In this document: positions 46,569 to 55,369 of the stretch, piece after piece
Layout of the letters: every line of letters starts with the position of its first letter
Numbering within the stretch: position 1 is the stretch's first letter
Assembly: GCF_050624435.1 (NCBI RefSeq)
Contig: NC_134537.1
Location: 122,749,586 to 122,813,585 of the forward strand
Length of the DNA stretch: 64,000 nt
DNA from: Tenrec ecaudatus
Lineage: Eukaryota > Chordata > Mammalia > Afrosoricida > Tenrecidae
Direction: 5' to 3'
Notes under the pieces: generated by a model
What the model saw: only the letters and a program-made list of their open reading frames with translations
Told to the model about the DNA's origin: nothing
Database searches by the model: none
Translations under genes and position numbers: made by a program

Positions 46569-46752
46569 TCAGCCCTTGTGGCATAGTGGTTATGTGTTGG
46601 GCTGTGATCCACAAGGTCAGCAGTTCAAAACCACCAGTCTTTCTATTTCTGTAAACAGTTTACTGTCTCAGAAACTCACGGGGGCAGTCCTACCCTGGCC
46701 CATAGGATCACCATGAGTCCGCATCAACTTGATGGCTGTGAGTTTGGTAGGT
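46569..46752 (+). mobile_element. AfroSINE, full length with recognisable pol III boxes
   Basis: The tRNA-like head carries an A-box-like TAGTGGTTATG (46585-46595) and a B-box-like AGTTCAAAACC (46622-46632). The body and tail follow: 'CTGTCTCAGAAACTCACGGG', GGCAGTCCTACCCTGG and 'ATCACCATGAGTCCGCATCA'. It is the cleanest plus-strand copy. Confidence 0.92.
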
Positions 46753-46831
46753 GGGTCAGATCCTCTCAGCCCCTTTGCTAAAGACCAGTACAGTTATAGT
46801 TAATCTCGTGTCCAAGCAAATGTTTTTAAAG

Positions 46832-46990
46832 TGGTGTTGTTATCCGTTGCCCTGGGATACACTCTGACTCGTGGCAACCTTATGGGTAAAAAAGTAATAT
46901 GTTGCTGAGGCCGGCATCACCTTGATGCTCCTGGTCCACCCAAGACCACTGGTGTGGTCAGGGTGTATTTTGAGTGTCTTCCAATCTCAT
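46832..46990 (-). mobile_element. AfroSINE/RTE-derived fragment
   Basis: 'GTTATCCGTTGCCCTGGGAT' and ACTCTGACTCGTGGCAACC form a reversed SINE/RTE tail. The rest, including 'GTATTTTGAGTGTCTTCCAA', resembles other afrotherian repeats only loosely. Confidence 0.45.
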
Positions 46991-46991
46991 G

Positions 46992-47395
46992 GAGAACCTC
47001 TGGAGGCCTGATGGCTAAGCACCTAACTGCTACTGAAAGGTCAGCAGTTTGAACCCACCAGCAACTTCAAGGGAGAAAAGATCCTTACCTCCAGTAAAGA
47101 TTATAACCTAGAAAACTCTAGGCCAGTGGCTCTCAACCTGTGGGTCGCGACCCCTGTGGGGTTGAATGACCTTTTCACAGGGCTCACCCAATTCATAACA
47201 GCAGCAGAATTACAGTTATGAAGTAGCAACAAAAATAATTTTATGGTTGGGGGTCACCACAACATGAGGAATGAAAGTGTATGAAAGGTATGAACGGGTC
47301 GCAGCATTAGGAAGGTTGAGAACCACTGCTCTAGACCGTTCTACCCTGTCCTGAAGGTCACAATGAATTGAAAGCAATCAACAGCGCATGAGAAC
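46992..47395 (+). mobile_element. AfroSINE split by a SPIN insertion
   Basis: The SINE runs from the head near 46998 ('CTCTGGAGGCCTGATGGCTA') to 47123 and resumes at 47329 with 'ACCGTTCTACCCTGTCCTGA' (47335 onward) and the tail CACAATGAATTGAAAGC. A 205-bp SPIN element sits between, flanked by the duplicated SINE octamer CTCTAGGC/CTCTAGAC. The B-box side 'GGTCAGCAGTTTGAACCCAC' is intact. Confidence 0.9.
47124..47328 (-). mobile_element. SPIN hAT transposon, non-autonomous copy in an AfroSINE
   Basis: It starts CAGTGGCTCTCAACCTG and ends AGGTTGAGAACCACTG. 'GTGGGTCGCGACCCCTGTGG' and 'AGAATTACAGTTATGAAGTA' identify SPIN in reverse orientation. The 8-base target duplication CTCTAGGC (47116-47123) / CTCTAGAC (47329-47336) matches at seven positions and fits the SPIN preference for a central TCTAGA. 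It has no transposase. Confidence 0.95.
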
Positions 47396-47399
47396 AATA

Positions 47400-48575
47400 A
47401 CCATCACCAGCAGCGATATCGGTATTCATTCATCAACATGTAGAGCATGCCTCTTCGTACATCTTTGTTTATTGTGTTTCCTTTCCTTCTTTCCCATGCT
47501 GGAGTGCGAAGCTTCAGTGTTTGCCCAGTGAGTATATGGAAACCTACAGAAGACTGGGAAGACTGCCATGAAAAAACAGAAATTGAGCACCAATTGCTAA
47601 TGCTTTCAATGCCTGGTAACATGAAAATGTGCTGGTACAGGAGTTGGTTTCGTGGGTCATCACACACATTAATTGTAATAACATTAAGTGAGCAAATGCC
47701 TTTCAATATTTCTCTGCCTCTCTCCATCCCTGACACATTCTAATGTATGGTCACCAAATACCAATGGTTTTAAACCACAGACACTGAGATTAGGTATCAT
47801 GGAAACTTCCCATCATGAGAATATCTGCCAAGGGCCATTTGCTCCAGAGGTCCAATTCTCCTTGGACTGACCGTCCAATGTTGAGTTATCACCACTTGCA
47901 GTGCTGGGTCCTGAGGAGGATCCACTTTAAGATAAGCACAAAGAGCTTCTGTCAAAAGAATCACTCAACTCAGGAAAAGTTATTAGAGAAAAATGAGGCT
48001 GCATCTTGCGTCTGTCCGTTTATGCTTTCATTCAACCCTTCGTCTTTTTCACTAGAGTTGAAAACTGTGACAATGTGGTAATGTCTTTACAGAGGAATGT
48101 TTAATGGGAAATGTCACTTCCACTAATGAAAAGCGTACCTGAGAAATCATAAAATAATGAATGACACAGCATAGAAGCAGCAGCCAAAAAGCATTCAAGG
48201 GAATATGTAGAGAATGATTAGGGTTCCTGTTGCTTTTTAAAGTTCGTTAACAATTCCCTTTAAAGCACTGATTTCCAAATATCTTTATAAAATGATATGA
48301 AGAAAAGCGAGAGTGTTTGTAGGCTCACTGAGGCTGCTAAGGCAGCAAGGTTGCCAATAGCTAGAGATGACTGGTCCAAGGGTCCCAGTTACGCCAGGCC
48401 CTACAGCCACCTAAGGAATGATCGACTCGATAGAGCAGCAGCATCGCTAACTCTCCTGAAGCTCACTGTTGGGAAGGTCTAAGTCAGAGACCACACAGGA
48501 CAGAAAATGCTAGTATGTGCAATCGCTGATGGTTCCCATTTCCAACCTGTATTCTTTGAAGAAGCATTTCTTATG
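47400..48575. other. Unique sequence, nothing recognised
   Basis: Open frames overlap at 47404-48081 but none resembles a protein family. Confidence 0.3.
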
Positions 48576-48579
48576 CATG

Positions 48580-48830
48580 TATCTAGTGTTGCTATACCAG
48601 AAATACCACAAGTGGGTAGCTGTAAGACACAGATGTATTCTCTCACAGTTTAGAAGGCTAGAAATTCACATTCAGAGCACCAGCTCTAGAGAAATGCTCT
48701 CTCTTTGTTGACTCTCAGGGACGATCCTTGTCCTCCTTTCAACTTCCATGGGCCCAAAGTTCCCTGGTGTTCTCTGTGTGTCTTGGCATCAATCTTCCTC
48801 CAATAGATATAGGGGTTTCTCAGCACAGGA
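48580..48830 (-). mobile_element. MaLR-like LTR fragment
   Basis: In plus reading 'AGTGTTGCTATACCAGAAAT' with ACCACAAG, then 'TCTCACAGTTTAGAAGGCTA' and GAAATTCACATTCAG is the reverse of the 3' end typical of MaLR-type LTRs (the '...ctgtgagaataaatttctgttgtttaagcc...tggcagcc' region). 'CTTGGCATCAATCTTCCTCC' continues it. The exact family is uncertain. Confidence 0.5.
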
Positions 48831-48948
48831 CCCCGCTTTCCAAAGGATACATGAAATATACAAGATACTACAAAAGTGTCCTTGAAAGTCAAGAGATATG
48901 AAAGATGAATAAAAAAATAGTTGGGTACCATTGGAGTATCAATTTCAT

Positions 48949-49297
48949 TATATCATGTGCTTTCATAGGTTAAATTTTATCCTCCCATGTCAACTTAGCT
49001 AGACTGAGATCCCAGTGTTGTGTAGAATCCGGAGTAGAAAGATTCATCTTCTTTCCATGGAGCGAGTGGTGGTTTCAAACTGCTGACCTTGTGGGTAGCA
49101 GTCCACTTCATACCCATGGCCACCTCGGATTCAACTCGACAGTCGGTTTGGTTTGGTTCGGCCTCATTAAACATAACAGATGTTAGTGTTAAAAATACGT
49201 ACAAATTGGAGGGCAACTGCACAATACTGGAATCACAGCCTAGCGAAGCTGACATGGGAAGATAAAATTTGATCTATGAAAGCACATGATATAATCT
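48949..49297. repeat. Inverted repeat, ~75-bp arms around an AfroSINE
   Basis: The left arm is 48949-49024 and the right arm 49221-49297. The left arm contains ATCATGTGCTTTCATAG and 'AAATTTTATCCTCCCATGTC'. The right arm contains their reverse complements, CTATGAAAGCACATGAT and 'GACATGGGAAGATAAAATTT'. Similarity continues inward to CCCAGTGTTGTG versus its complement. The spacer holds an AfroSINE. Confidence 0.82.
49030..49145 (-). mobile_element. AfroSINE, partial, inside the inverted repeat
   Basis: 'GAGTAGAAAGATTCATCTTC', 'GTGGTGGTTTCAAACTGCTG' and ACCTTGTGGGTAGCAG are the AfroSINE body and head in reverse. The tail is missing. Confidence 0.78.
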
Positions 49298-49299
49298 CA

Positions 49300-49850
49300 C
49301 ACACTGTTATGCAATCTTTCAGAACTTCTAACTTTTAATTATCAGTCTGACCTGGTGGAACAAACTCCAAATGCACTGAGTCCACATTTTCGCCCTTTCA
49401 GGAGGTTGACAGACGTCCAGAACAAGGTTGACATTTCACCTTTCTCTAATCAAGAAAATCACTCATCCACTTGAGTTTTCCCCATAGTACTGTCCTTGTA
49501 AGCTGCGTCATCATCACAACAGCTTCTACAGCCTTTTTCCTGAGCAAGAAGCAAAATTTCACAGCCACATGTTATTCTCTTAAATTGGCCATCACAAAAA
49601 ATGAGGTTTGAAATATTTTTTTAAAGAAAGAAAGAAAGCACAATGTGACCAGAGAGAACCTTCCCAGGTGATCTCACTGGGTGCACTAACTCGGTGTGAG
49701 CTGCTTGATGATCACCTAGTCAGAAAAAATGCATAACAGGAAAGCTCTGCCCAGCAGAGCTTTTTCCCATTGTTTTGTTTTTGGAGAGGGGGTACTCCCT
49801 TGTATATGACTATCATTACAAAATTGACTATCTGCTGTGCTGTCAGGGGA
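49300..49850. other. Unique sequence, nothing recognised
   Basis: No gene or supportable repeat was seen. Confidence 0.3.
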
Positions 49851-49854
49851 ACTT

Positions 49855-50000
49855 CAGGCTGCTAACAGCAGGTCTGATGATTCAAACGTGCTAGCCAAGC
49901 CTGAGGCAGAGATGAGTCTGTCTGCTCCCTGAAAGCTAAACAGCTTGGAAACCCTAGGAGTCAGGACCTACTCAAAGGCGAGGGTTTTTTTTTTTGGAGA
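49855..50000 (+). mobile_element. AfroSINE, diverged
   Basis: The head 'CAGGCTGCTAACAGCAGGTC', then 'GAGTCTGTCTGCTCCCTGAA', 'CAGCTTGGAAACCCTAGGAG' and the tail end in a T-rich run. Some parts are missing. Confidence 0.65.
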
Positions 50001-50001
50001 T

Positions 50002-51000
50002 CTTTATGTAAGGACACCATAGATTATAAGGTTAATTAATTCCTATGTTGACTGTCTCTGCAAGTTCCTTTTTCACACGGTGCCTTGGTAATTTCACAGC
50101 ATTTTACAAATTTACCCAGAGCATATATAAAACGATGCGTCTTCAAACATATCTGTTAGATAGAAAGAAAACTAACGAGCATCTTTCAAGTCAGTTCCTC
50201 AAAGACCAGCAGTCCAGCCACAGCTTCCTGCTCTGTGCCCGGGTCACAGAACGCACTCTTTTATTTTCCTGTGGGGACTTCTGGTCTGTTTGCCAGAAAA
50301 CAAAACTATCAATCTCCCACCTTCTTAGCCACAGTGTGTTTATGGCTAGGACACAGCAAGGACTTCAGAAAAGACATCCCATCACTGTAACAACAATGCC
50401 CCATCCAGGCAGTGTTGTTCGTATTATATTTCCTGCTTGTCTGGCTGTTTGTTCAGAGGTTCCTTCATAAACAAGACCAGCTATGGGTTACAGAAAGCCA
50501 GTCGCTATCCGTTGGTTGTTGTTTTTATTTTAGCAACATGTAGACCATAGCCCAACTCAGATGGAACTTGACCTGTGTGATTACTATACTCTTCTATAGT
50601 GTCATGCAGTTCTGAAAAAGGCTGGAGATATAATATATGCATGTATGTAATTGGAGTTATTTCAAACCTATATTAGAAGGCAAATGCAAATCAGTAAGAT
50701 AATAGAATATCTGATGTCTTGAGGTAAAAGCACATGTAACTCTTAAGACAACTTTTTAAACCAAATATATAGCTGTGAAGCAATATGTTGCCGTGAATGT
50801 TCTTGATTAGAAACAGCTGCTCAGGTAGAATATATCACAGGATTTTTGTTATTTTGGTTTACACATTATTCTATAATTCTATAAGTTCCTTTTAATTCTA
50901 TAAGTTCTAACATATACCAAAAATGTCAAGTGTGTTGCTGAATGCCTTCTGCAGAATACAGCCATGACACCCATCTTTTATTGACTGAAGAAAAACCATG
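50002..51000. other. Unique sequence, nothing recognised
   Basis: It holds the open frame 50045-50470 (141 codons) with no domain or family resemblance. Confidence 0.3.
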
Positions 51001-51049
51001 CTGAGCATGTTCTAAGTGGGTCAGCCCCATCAACTAGATGCCAAGATAC

Positions 51050-51400
51050 AAAGTAAGGGAAAGCAGGAACTTGCAGCATAATGGAAGAGAAATACATTCA
51101 CCAATCACTCAATAAAAGAAACTAAACTTCACGCTCTAAGGAGAACAAAGACTGTTTCTAGAGGTTTTTTTTTGTTTGTTTGTCTGACTTCTTATAATGT
51201 GGCTTAGAGCAGCTCTTCTTCAAGAAGAGGCATTTAAGCTGAGAACTGAAGGAGGCCTGGCTTCAGCTGCTGAACAAGGATGGTGTTGCACTCAGAACAG
51301 CATGTGCAAAGGTCCTGTGTGGGCACACTGCAGAAGCGGAAAGACCAAAGGATCAGGAAAACAAAAGGCCAGGAGAAGGTAGCGGAGATGTGGGCGAAGA
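51050..51400 (+). repeat. Ancient mammalian repeat, unassigned
   Basis: 'GAAGAGGCATTTAAGCTGAG' with AACTGAAGGAGGCCTGG and 'CAGCATGTGCAAAGGTCCTG' resembles the widespread ancient mammalian repeat with 'gagacctgaagga' and 'agtgcaaaggccctg'. I cannot name the family with confidence. Confidence 0.45.
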
Positions 51401-51915
51401 TGTGAACAGACACCAGGCCACGCAGGCCGCGTGCAGATGGCTTCTCCTACAGGCTTGTACACCACACGAACAGTTTTGTGTGCTCAAGTCGAAATGGAAT
51501 GTAAATATCAAGGACAATTGTGTCATGGTTATAAAATCAGCAGACCTACTTTTAAAACATATAAGGTATTCAGACGGTCAATTTAAATTCAATAAAATTT
51601 AGCTTTAACCAAAATGATCCTTACCAAAGTTTTAAAGGCTATTTCTATGTAATATCTTGTACTTGATAAAAGCTTAAATTTTTTTATGATGAGTTTCACC
51701 ATAGTTAGTAGATGCAGCCCTTAAATTGCATAATGTGGTTTCATATATAATGGCAAACCACTGCCCCAAAGCATTTGCTGGACTTTACTTATCATTTAGC
51801 AGAAATAATTTTTTATACCAGTAAAAATCATTTAGCAGAAATATCATTTAGCAGAAATAATCTTTTACACCAGTAGATGTAAAAGATGGGGGTTGCCTAA
51901 TGTCATTTACACAAG
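51401..51915. other. AT-rich sequence with a short direct repeat
   Basis: I see no gene. ATCATTTAGCAGAAAT occurs three times at about 51792, 51827 and 51843, a small local duplication. Confidence 0.45.
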
Positions 51916-51919
51916 TCTG

Positions 51920-52118
51920 AGCCCTGCTTGTGTAGAGGGTGATGAGTTAGGCTGCTAACCGCCAACGTCAGCAGTTCAAAACCACTAGCTACTCCATCGG
52001 AGGAAGAGGAGAGCTCGCAGTCCTATAAAGATTTACAGTCTGGGACACCCACACGGGCGGTTCTATTCTTCCCTGCAGGGTTGCTAGGAGTCAGAATCGA
52101 CTTGATGGCAATGAGAGG
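51920..52118 (+). mobile_element. AfroSINE, full length
   Basis: 'GAGCCCTGCTTGTGTAGAGG' (head), 'GTCAGCAGTTCAAAACCACT' (B box), 'GATTTACAGTCTGGGACACC' and 'AGGAGTCAGAATCGACTTGA' (tail) occur in order. It is 27 bases from an inverted copy. Confidence 0.9.
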
Positions 52119-52145
52119 AAGAAGCAAAGACACTGAACTTACCAA

Positions 52146-52320
52146 GCCAAACCCACTGCCGAGTCGCTTCCCACGCACAGTGATCTTGTAAACTACACAC
52201 TACTGTTACTCTACAACGTCAATCTTTAAGGAAACAGATAGTCCCAACTTGCTTCTGTAGTTAGTGAGTTTAACCACAAACCTTGTAATTAGCTCCCCCA
52301 TCAGCACCCATAGGACTCCT
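52146..52320 (-). mobile_element. AfroSINE, diverged
   Basis: 'CCAAGCCAAACCCACTGCCG' (tail), CAGTGATCTTG, 'AACCACAAACCTTGTAATTA' and the 5' end CATAGGACTCCT occur in reverse. It forms an inverted pair with the preceding copy. Confidence 0.78.
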
Positions 52321-52324
52321 GAGC

Positions 52325-53160
52325 AAAAGCATTAGGAAGGGTTTTAAAGCCCCGACTCGTTCCATACACTTCAAAGCACAAGCCTAGAGGGTCTGAAGTC
52401 ACTTGACCTCTGAGATGCTTCCCATGCAGCGCACCTGTGCGTTGCTCCCACGAGGAACCCCAGGGTTCTCGTTGATGACTTGGCTGATGCTCAAGAAATA
52501 GATGGTGCTGCTGCACCTCATGGCCATGTTTGTTGCACTTTGCTTCACTTTGTTTAGTGCGTTTGCTACTGAAAAGCAGAACATATTGTAGTGTATTTAA
52601 ATCTAGCCTTCATTGTTTTCATCCGTGCCTGACTTTAGTGGTCCACCTCTTCCAATGGTCAGCACTGTCTGATTTCTATAGTCTCTATAGCTAGAGAATC
52701 CAACTGCCTTTTCAATGCATCTGTGGAATGTATGCCGCTAGCTCAGATGGACTCTTGGCCTCTCCCTAAACACGAAAATATCTAAGAGAATGACACATTG
52801 TTCTCCTGGAGCCTTAGACAATGCATCTGAATTGTCATGCGCCACGAAAGCCTTCAAAAAAATCTATAACACAACTCACTTTTCAAAGGACTTCGAGGGG
52901 AGAGGAAATGTACCCTAGAAAACAATCTTCCTGGGAAAACTCTAATCGCTTCCTTCCTGCTGAGACCCTCTCAAATAATATTAGGAAGTGATGTGAAATC
53001 AATGAGAATACTGACTGAGTTCCCTTGGGAAAATGTTTTAACTCTCAAAGAAACCTTCAAAATATGTGTATTCAAGAAACCATGTACATGAAAGCTCATG
53101 GAGCGCCGCATAGTTTCTGAAAAAGCTATTACCAAATTAGGTCAAATATGGAAATGTGAC
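52325..53160. other. Unique sequence, nothing recognised
   Basis: No gene or supportable repeat was seen. Confidence 0.3.
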
Positions 53161-53164
53161 CAGT

Positions 53165-53525
53165 TCCAAGGATATTTTATTCATTTAACCAACACCAACT
53201 GCATACCAGATTCACAGCCGTCCAGTGAGAGAACTCTCTCCACTCTCGCTCCTAAGGAGCAGTCCTTCTGCACTGTCTCCAAGACAGATTTGCTCGTTCT
53301 CTTGGCAGTCCACTGGCACTTTCAATGTTCTCTACAAACTTAATAAAGCCACCGTTTTAATTATTTTCCTGTCTTTCTTATTAATTACCCAACTTTCCCT
53401 TGCATGTGAACCATCAGAAAAAAACCATGGCTTGACCATGCACCATAGTCCTTACTGTGACATTTTCCCTGCTTCAAAAGAGATCTTTGGGAGCAGATTT
53501 GGTAGGTGCAATATGTTGTTTGATT
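53165..53525 (-). mobile_element. RTE (BovB-like) LINE relic
   Basis: In reverse, 'CTAAGGAGCAGTCCTTCTGC' and CCAAGACAGATTTGCTCG cover the CSLEA and upstream region. 'CAACTTTCCCTTGCATGTGA', ACCATGGCTTGACC and 'GAGATCTTTGGGAGCAGATT' extend into the reverse-transcriptase C-terminal part. The order is collinear with the copy at 17041-18130. It is broken off at 53526, where L1 sequence starts. Confidence 0.85.
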
Positions 53526-53527
53526 TG

Positions 53528-54055
53528 ATGTTTTATTTCTTTAAACTTTTTATTGTGAGTTACGTGAAGGTTTACAGAGCAGGTGCTCTGTTTTACATTC
53601 AACAACTTGTGCGCATTTTGCTTTAACTCATCCCCTGACATCCCTTCAATGCAGCATCACTTATTCAGCTTTCTCCCTGTGTTTCCTGTTTCCAATATGC
53701 CTTCTCTCCTTACCTCTCCCTTTCATCACTGATGGTTTTACCAAAGGGTTGCCTTCAGTGCTAGTCCTGACAGTGAGGAAAGGCCATGGTGAAGGGGGTC
53801 CCCCCTGTCCCTTTCCAACCAGTAAGCCTGGTCTCTTTGGTGATTTTGAGTTTTGTTCCACTCTTTTTGCCATCTTCTGGAAGAGCTTAAATAGAACTGG
53901 TGTAAAGTCTTCTCGACACGCTTGCTAGAATTTCCCAGACGCGCCACCTACTCCAGGACTCCTTGTAGTTTTCAGGAAGTTTTTGATTACAAATGCTCTC
54001 TCTTCTCTTGCTATAGATTTCTCCATTGAAAACTCTCTGTTGCCATTCATGTCTT
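53528..54055 (-). mobile_element. L1 fragment with 3' end and ORF2-derived segment
   Basis: 53530-53880 matches an afrotherian L1 3' noncoding region in reverse ('CTTTTTATTGTGAGTTACGT' with GAAGGTTTACAGAG; 'CCAACCAGTAAGCCTGGTCT'). 53885-54050 resembles L1 ORF2 in reverse: 'AGAACTGGTGTAAAGTCTTC', 'CTAGAATTTCCCAGACGCGC' and 'TTTTTGATTACAAATGCTCT'. The two parts are not adjacent in an intact L1, so there is an internal deletion. It interrupts or borders the RTE relic. Confidence 0.75.
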
Positions 54056-54087
54056 TACCCTTTTGCTAGTGATGGTGATTTTGATGA

Positions 54088-54200
54088 TGATAGGCTAATT
54101 GGGTTGCTAATTGCAAGGTTAGTGGTCATTCAAATCTCACAGTTGCTCTGCTCCTGTAAAGACTTATACTATCAGAATCCCTTTATAGGGATTCAATTCT
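54088..54200 (+). mobile_element. AfroSINE, 5' half
   Basis: 'GCTAATTGGGTTGCTAATTG' with CAAGGTTAGTGGTCATTCAA and 'GCTCTGCTCCTGTAAAGACT' is the head and body. The tail is missing. Confidence 0.7.
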
Positions 54201-54816
54201 GTAGCAGTGGATTCATGTTTTGGTTTGTTGGATATAGCTGCAGCAATCAAAACAGCCTCATAATGCTATAATAATAGATAGGTAAACCAATGGAATGCTA
54301 AATCCACATATCAATACCATACACATCTTTGACAAAGGTCCTAAGTCCATTAGATGGGGGGAAAGTTTCTTTACTAAATAGCGCTGGGAAAATAGAATTT
54401 CTATCTGCAGAAAAAAGAAACAGAATCCATACCTCACCATACACAAAAACAAATTCAAAATAGATAGTTTGTGCTTGCTTTCTAACAATTTAACATATGC
54501 TTAAAGTTTAACTTGGTCTCCACAGTGATATCAAATCTATTCAAAGATGCTAAATGTATAAACCAAAAATATAAAATTTTTATCAGGTCTAGCTTCCAAT
54601 AATAGAGCAACTAATCACCAAAACACAAATACCAAAAGACAAAATAAGAGAGTGGGATCTCATAAAATTAAAAATTTTGTTCATCGATAGCCTTTACCAA
54701 AGAAATGTAAAGAATAACTAATCACTAGGAAAATATCTTGGAAAACCACATATCCAACAAGAATATAGTAACATAAATATATGTAAGAATAGAATAGAAT
54801 CTATGTTTGCATATAA

Positions 54817-55009
54817 TAGTGATTCTCAACCTTCCTGCGGCTGCGACCCTTTAATACAGTTCCTCATGTTGTGATGACCCCTCAACCATAAACTTACTTT
54901 CGTTGCTACTTCATAACTGTAACTTTGCTACTGTTATGAATCGGGCAACCCCCGTGAAAGGGTCGTTTGACCCCCAAAGGGGTCACGACCCACAGGTTGA
55001 GAACCACTG
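54817..55009 (+). mobile_element. SPIN hAT transposon, non-autonomous copy in L1
   Basis: It starts TAGTGATTCTCAACCTTCC (two changes from CAGTGG) and ends ACAGGTTGAGAACCACTG. It includes 'ACAGTTCCTCATGTTGTGAT' and 'GAAAGGGTCGTTTGACCCCC'. Flanks GCATATAA and ACATATTA share six of eight bases, the expected hAT-length duplication. At 193 bp it encodes no transposase. Confidence 0.95.
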
Positions 55010-55010
55010 A

Positions 55011-55085
55011 CATATTATACATATAGTATATACATAATATACATACATATACACATAATATGTGTGTATATAATGTATATATATG
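55011..55085. repeat. AT-rich (TA/CATA)n low-complexity tract
   Basis: Impure alternation of TA, CATA and TGTA units directly after the SPIN copy. Confidence 0.8.
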
Positions 55086-55167
55086 ACTTCTACAACTGAA
55101 CAACAAAAAGACAAATAGCTCAGAAGGACTTGAGTATTTAGGTAAGCAGCAAAAGTTAAAATTTAGG

Positions 55168-55365
55168 ATCCTCGTTTGCAATAGACTGCTAATCTAAAGG
55201 CTGACAGTTAAACCCCACCCATCAGCGCCTCATAAAATACTCTGATGCTCTTCTTCCAAGAGAGCACCCCACGACAACACAATAGTTCTACTCTGGAACA
55301 CGTGAGTTTTGCATGAGTCAGAATCTACTCGATGGCAATGGGTTAGGAGTGTTTTTGGTTTTTGC
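55168..55365 (+). mobile_element. AfroSINE, near full length
   Basis: 'GACTGCTAATCTAAAGGCTG' with ACAGTTAAACCCCACCC, 'CACAATAGTTCTACTCTGGA' and the tail 'CATGAGTCAGAATCTACTCG' with ATGGCAATGGGTTAG are in order. Confidence 0.88.
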
Positions 55366-55369
55366 TTGT

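Larger units (their letters stand above)
54205..55140 (+). mobile_element. L1 ORF2 relic interrupted by SPIN
   Basis: 'GCAGCAATCAAAACAGCCTC' with ATAATGC, then 'GACAAAGGTCCTAAGTCCAT', GCGCTGGGAAAATAGA and 'CATACCTCACCATACACAAA' are L1 ORF2 C-terminal coding sequence. After a non-L1 patch at 54490-54560 it continues with 'GAGAGTGGGATCTCATAAAA' and 'AAAACCACATATCCAACAAG'. Beyond the SPIN it resumes with 'CTTCTACAACTGAACAACAA' (55089). The reading frame is broken in many places. Confidence 0.78.

Noticed and set aside
46569..46640. Possible tRNA gene (A- and B-box-like sequences)
   Set aside because: The boxes belong to the tRNA-derived head of an AfroSINE. No complete cloverleaf is present.
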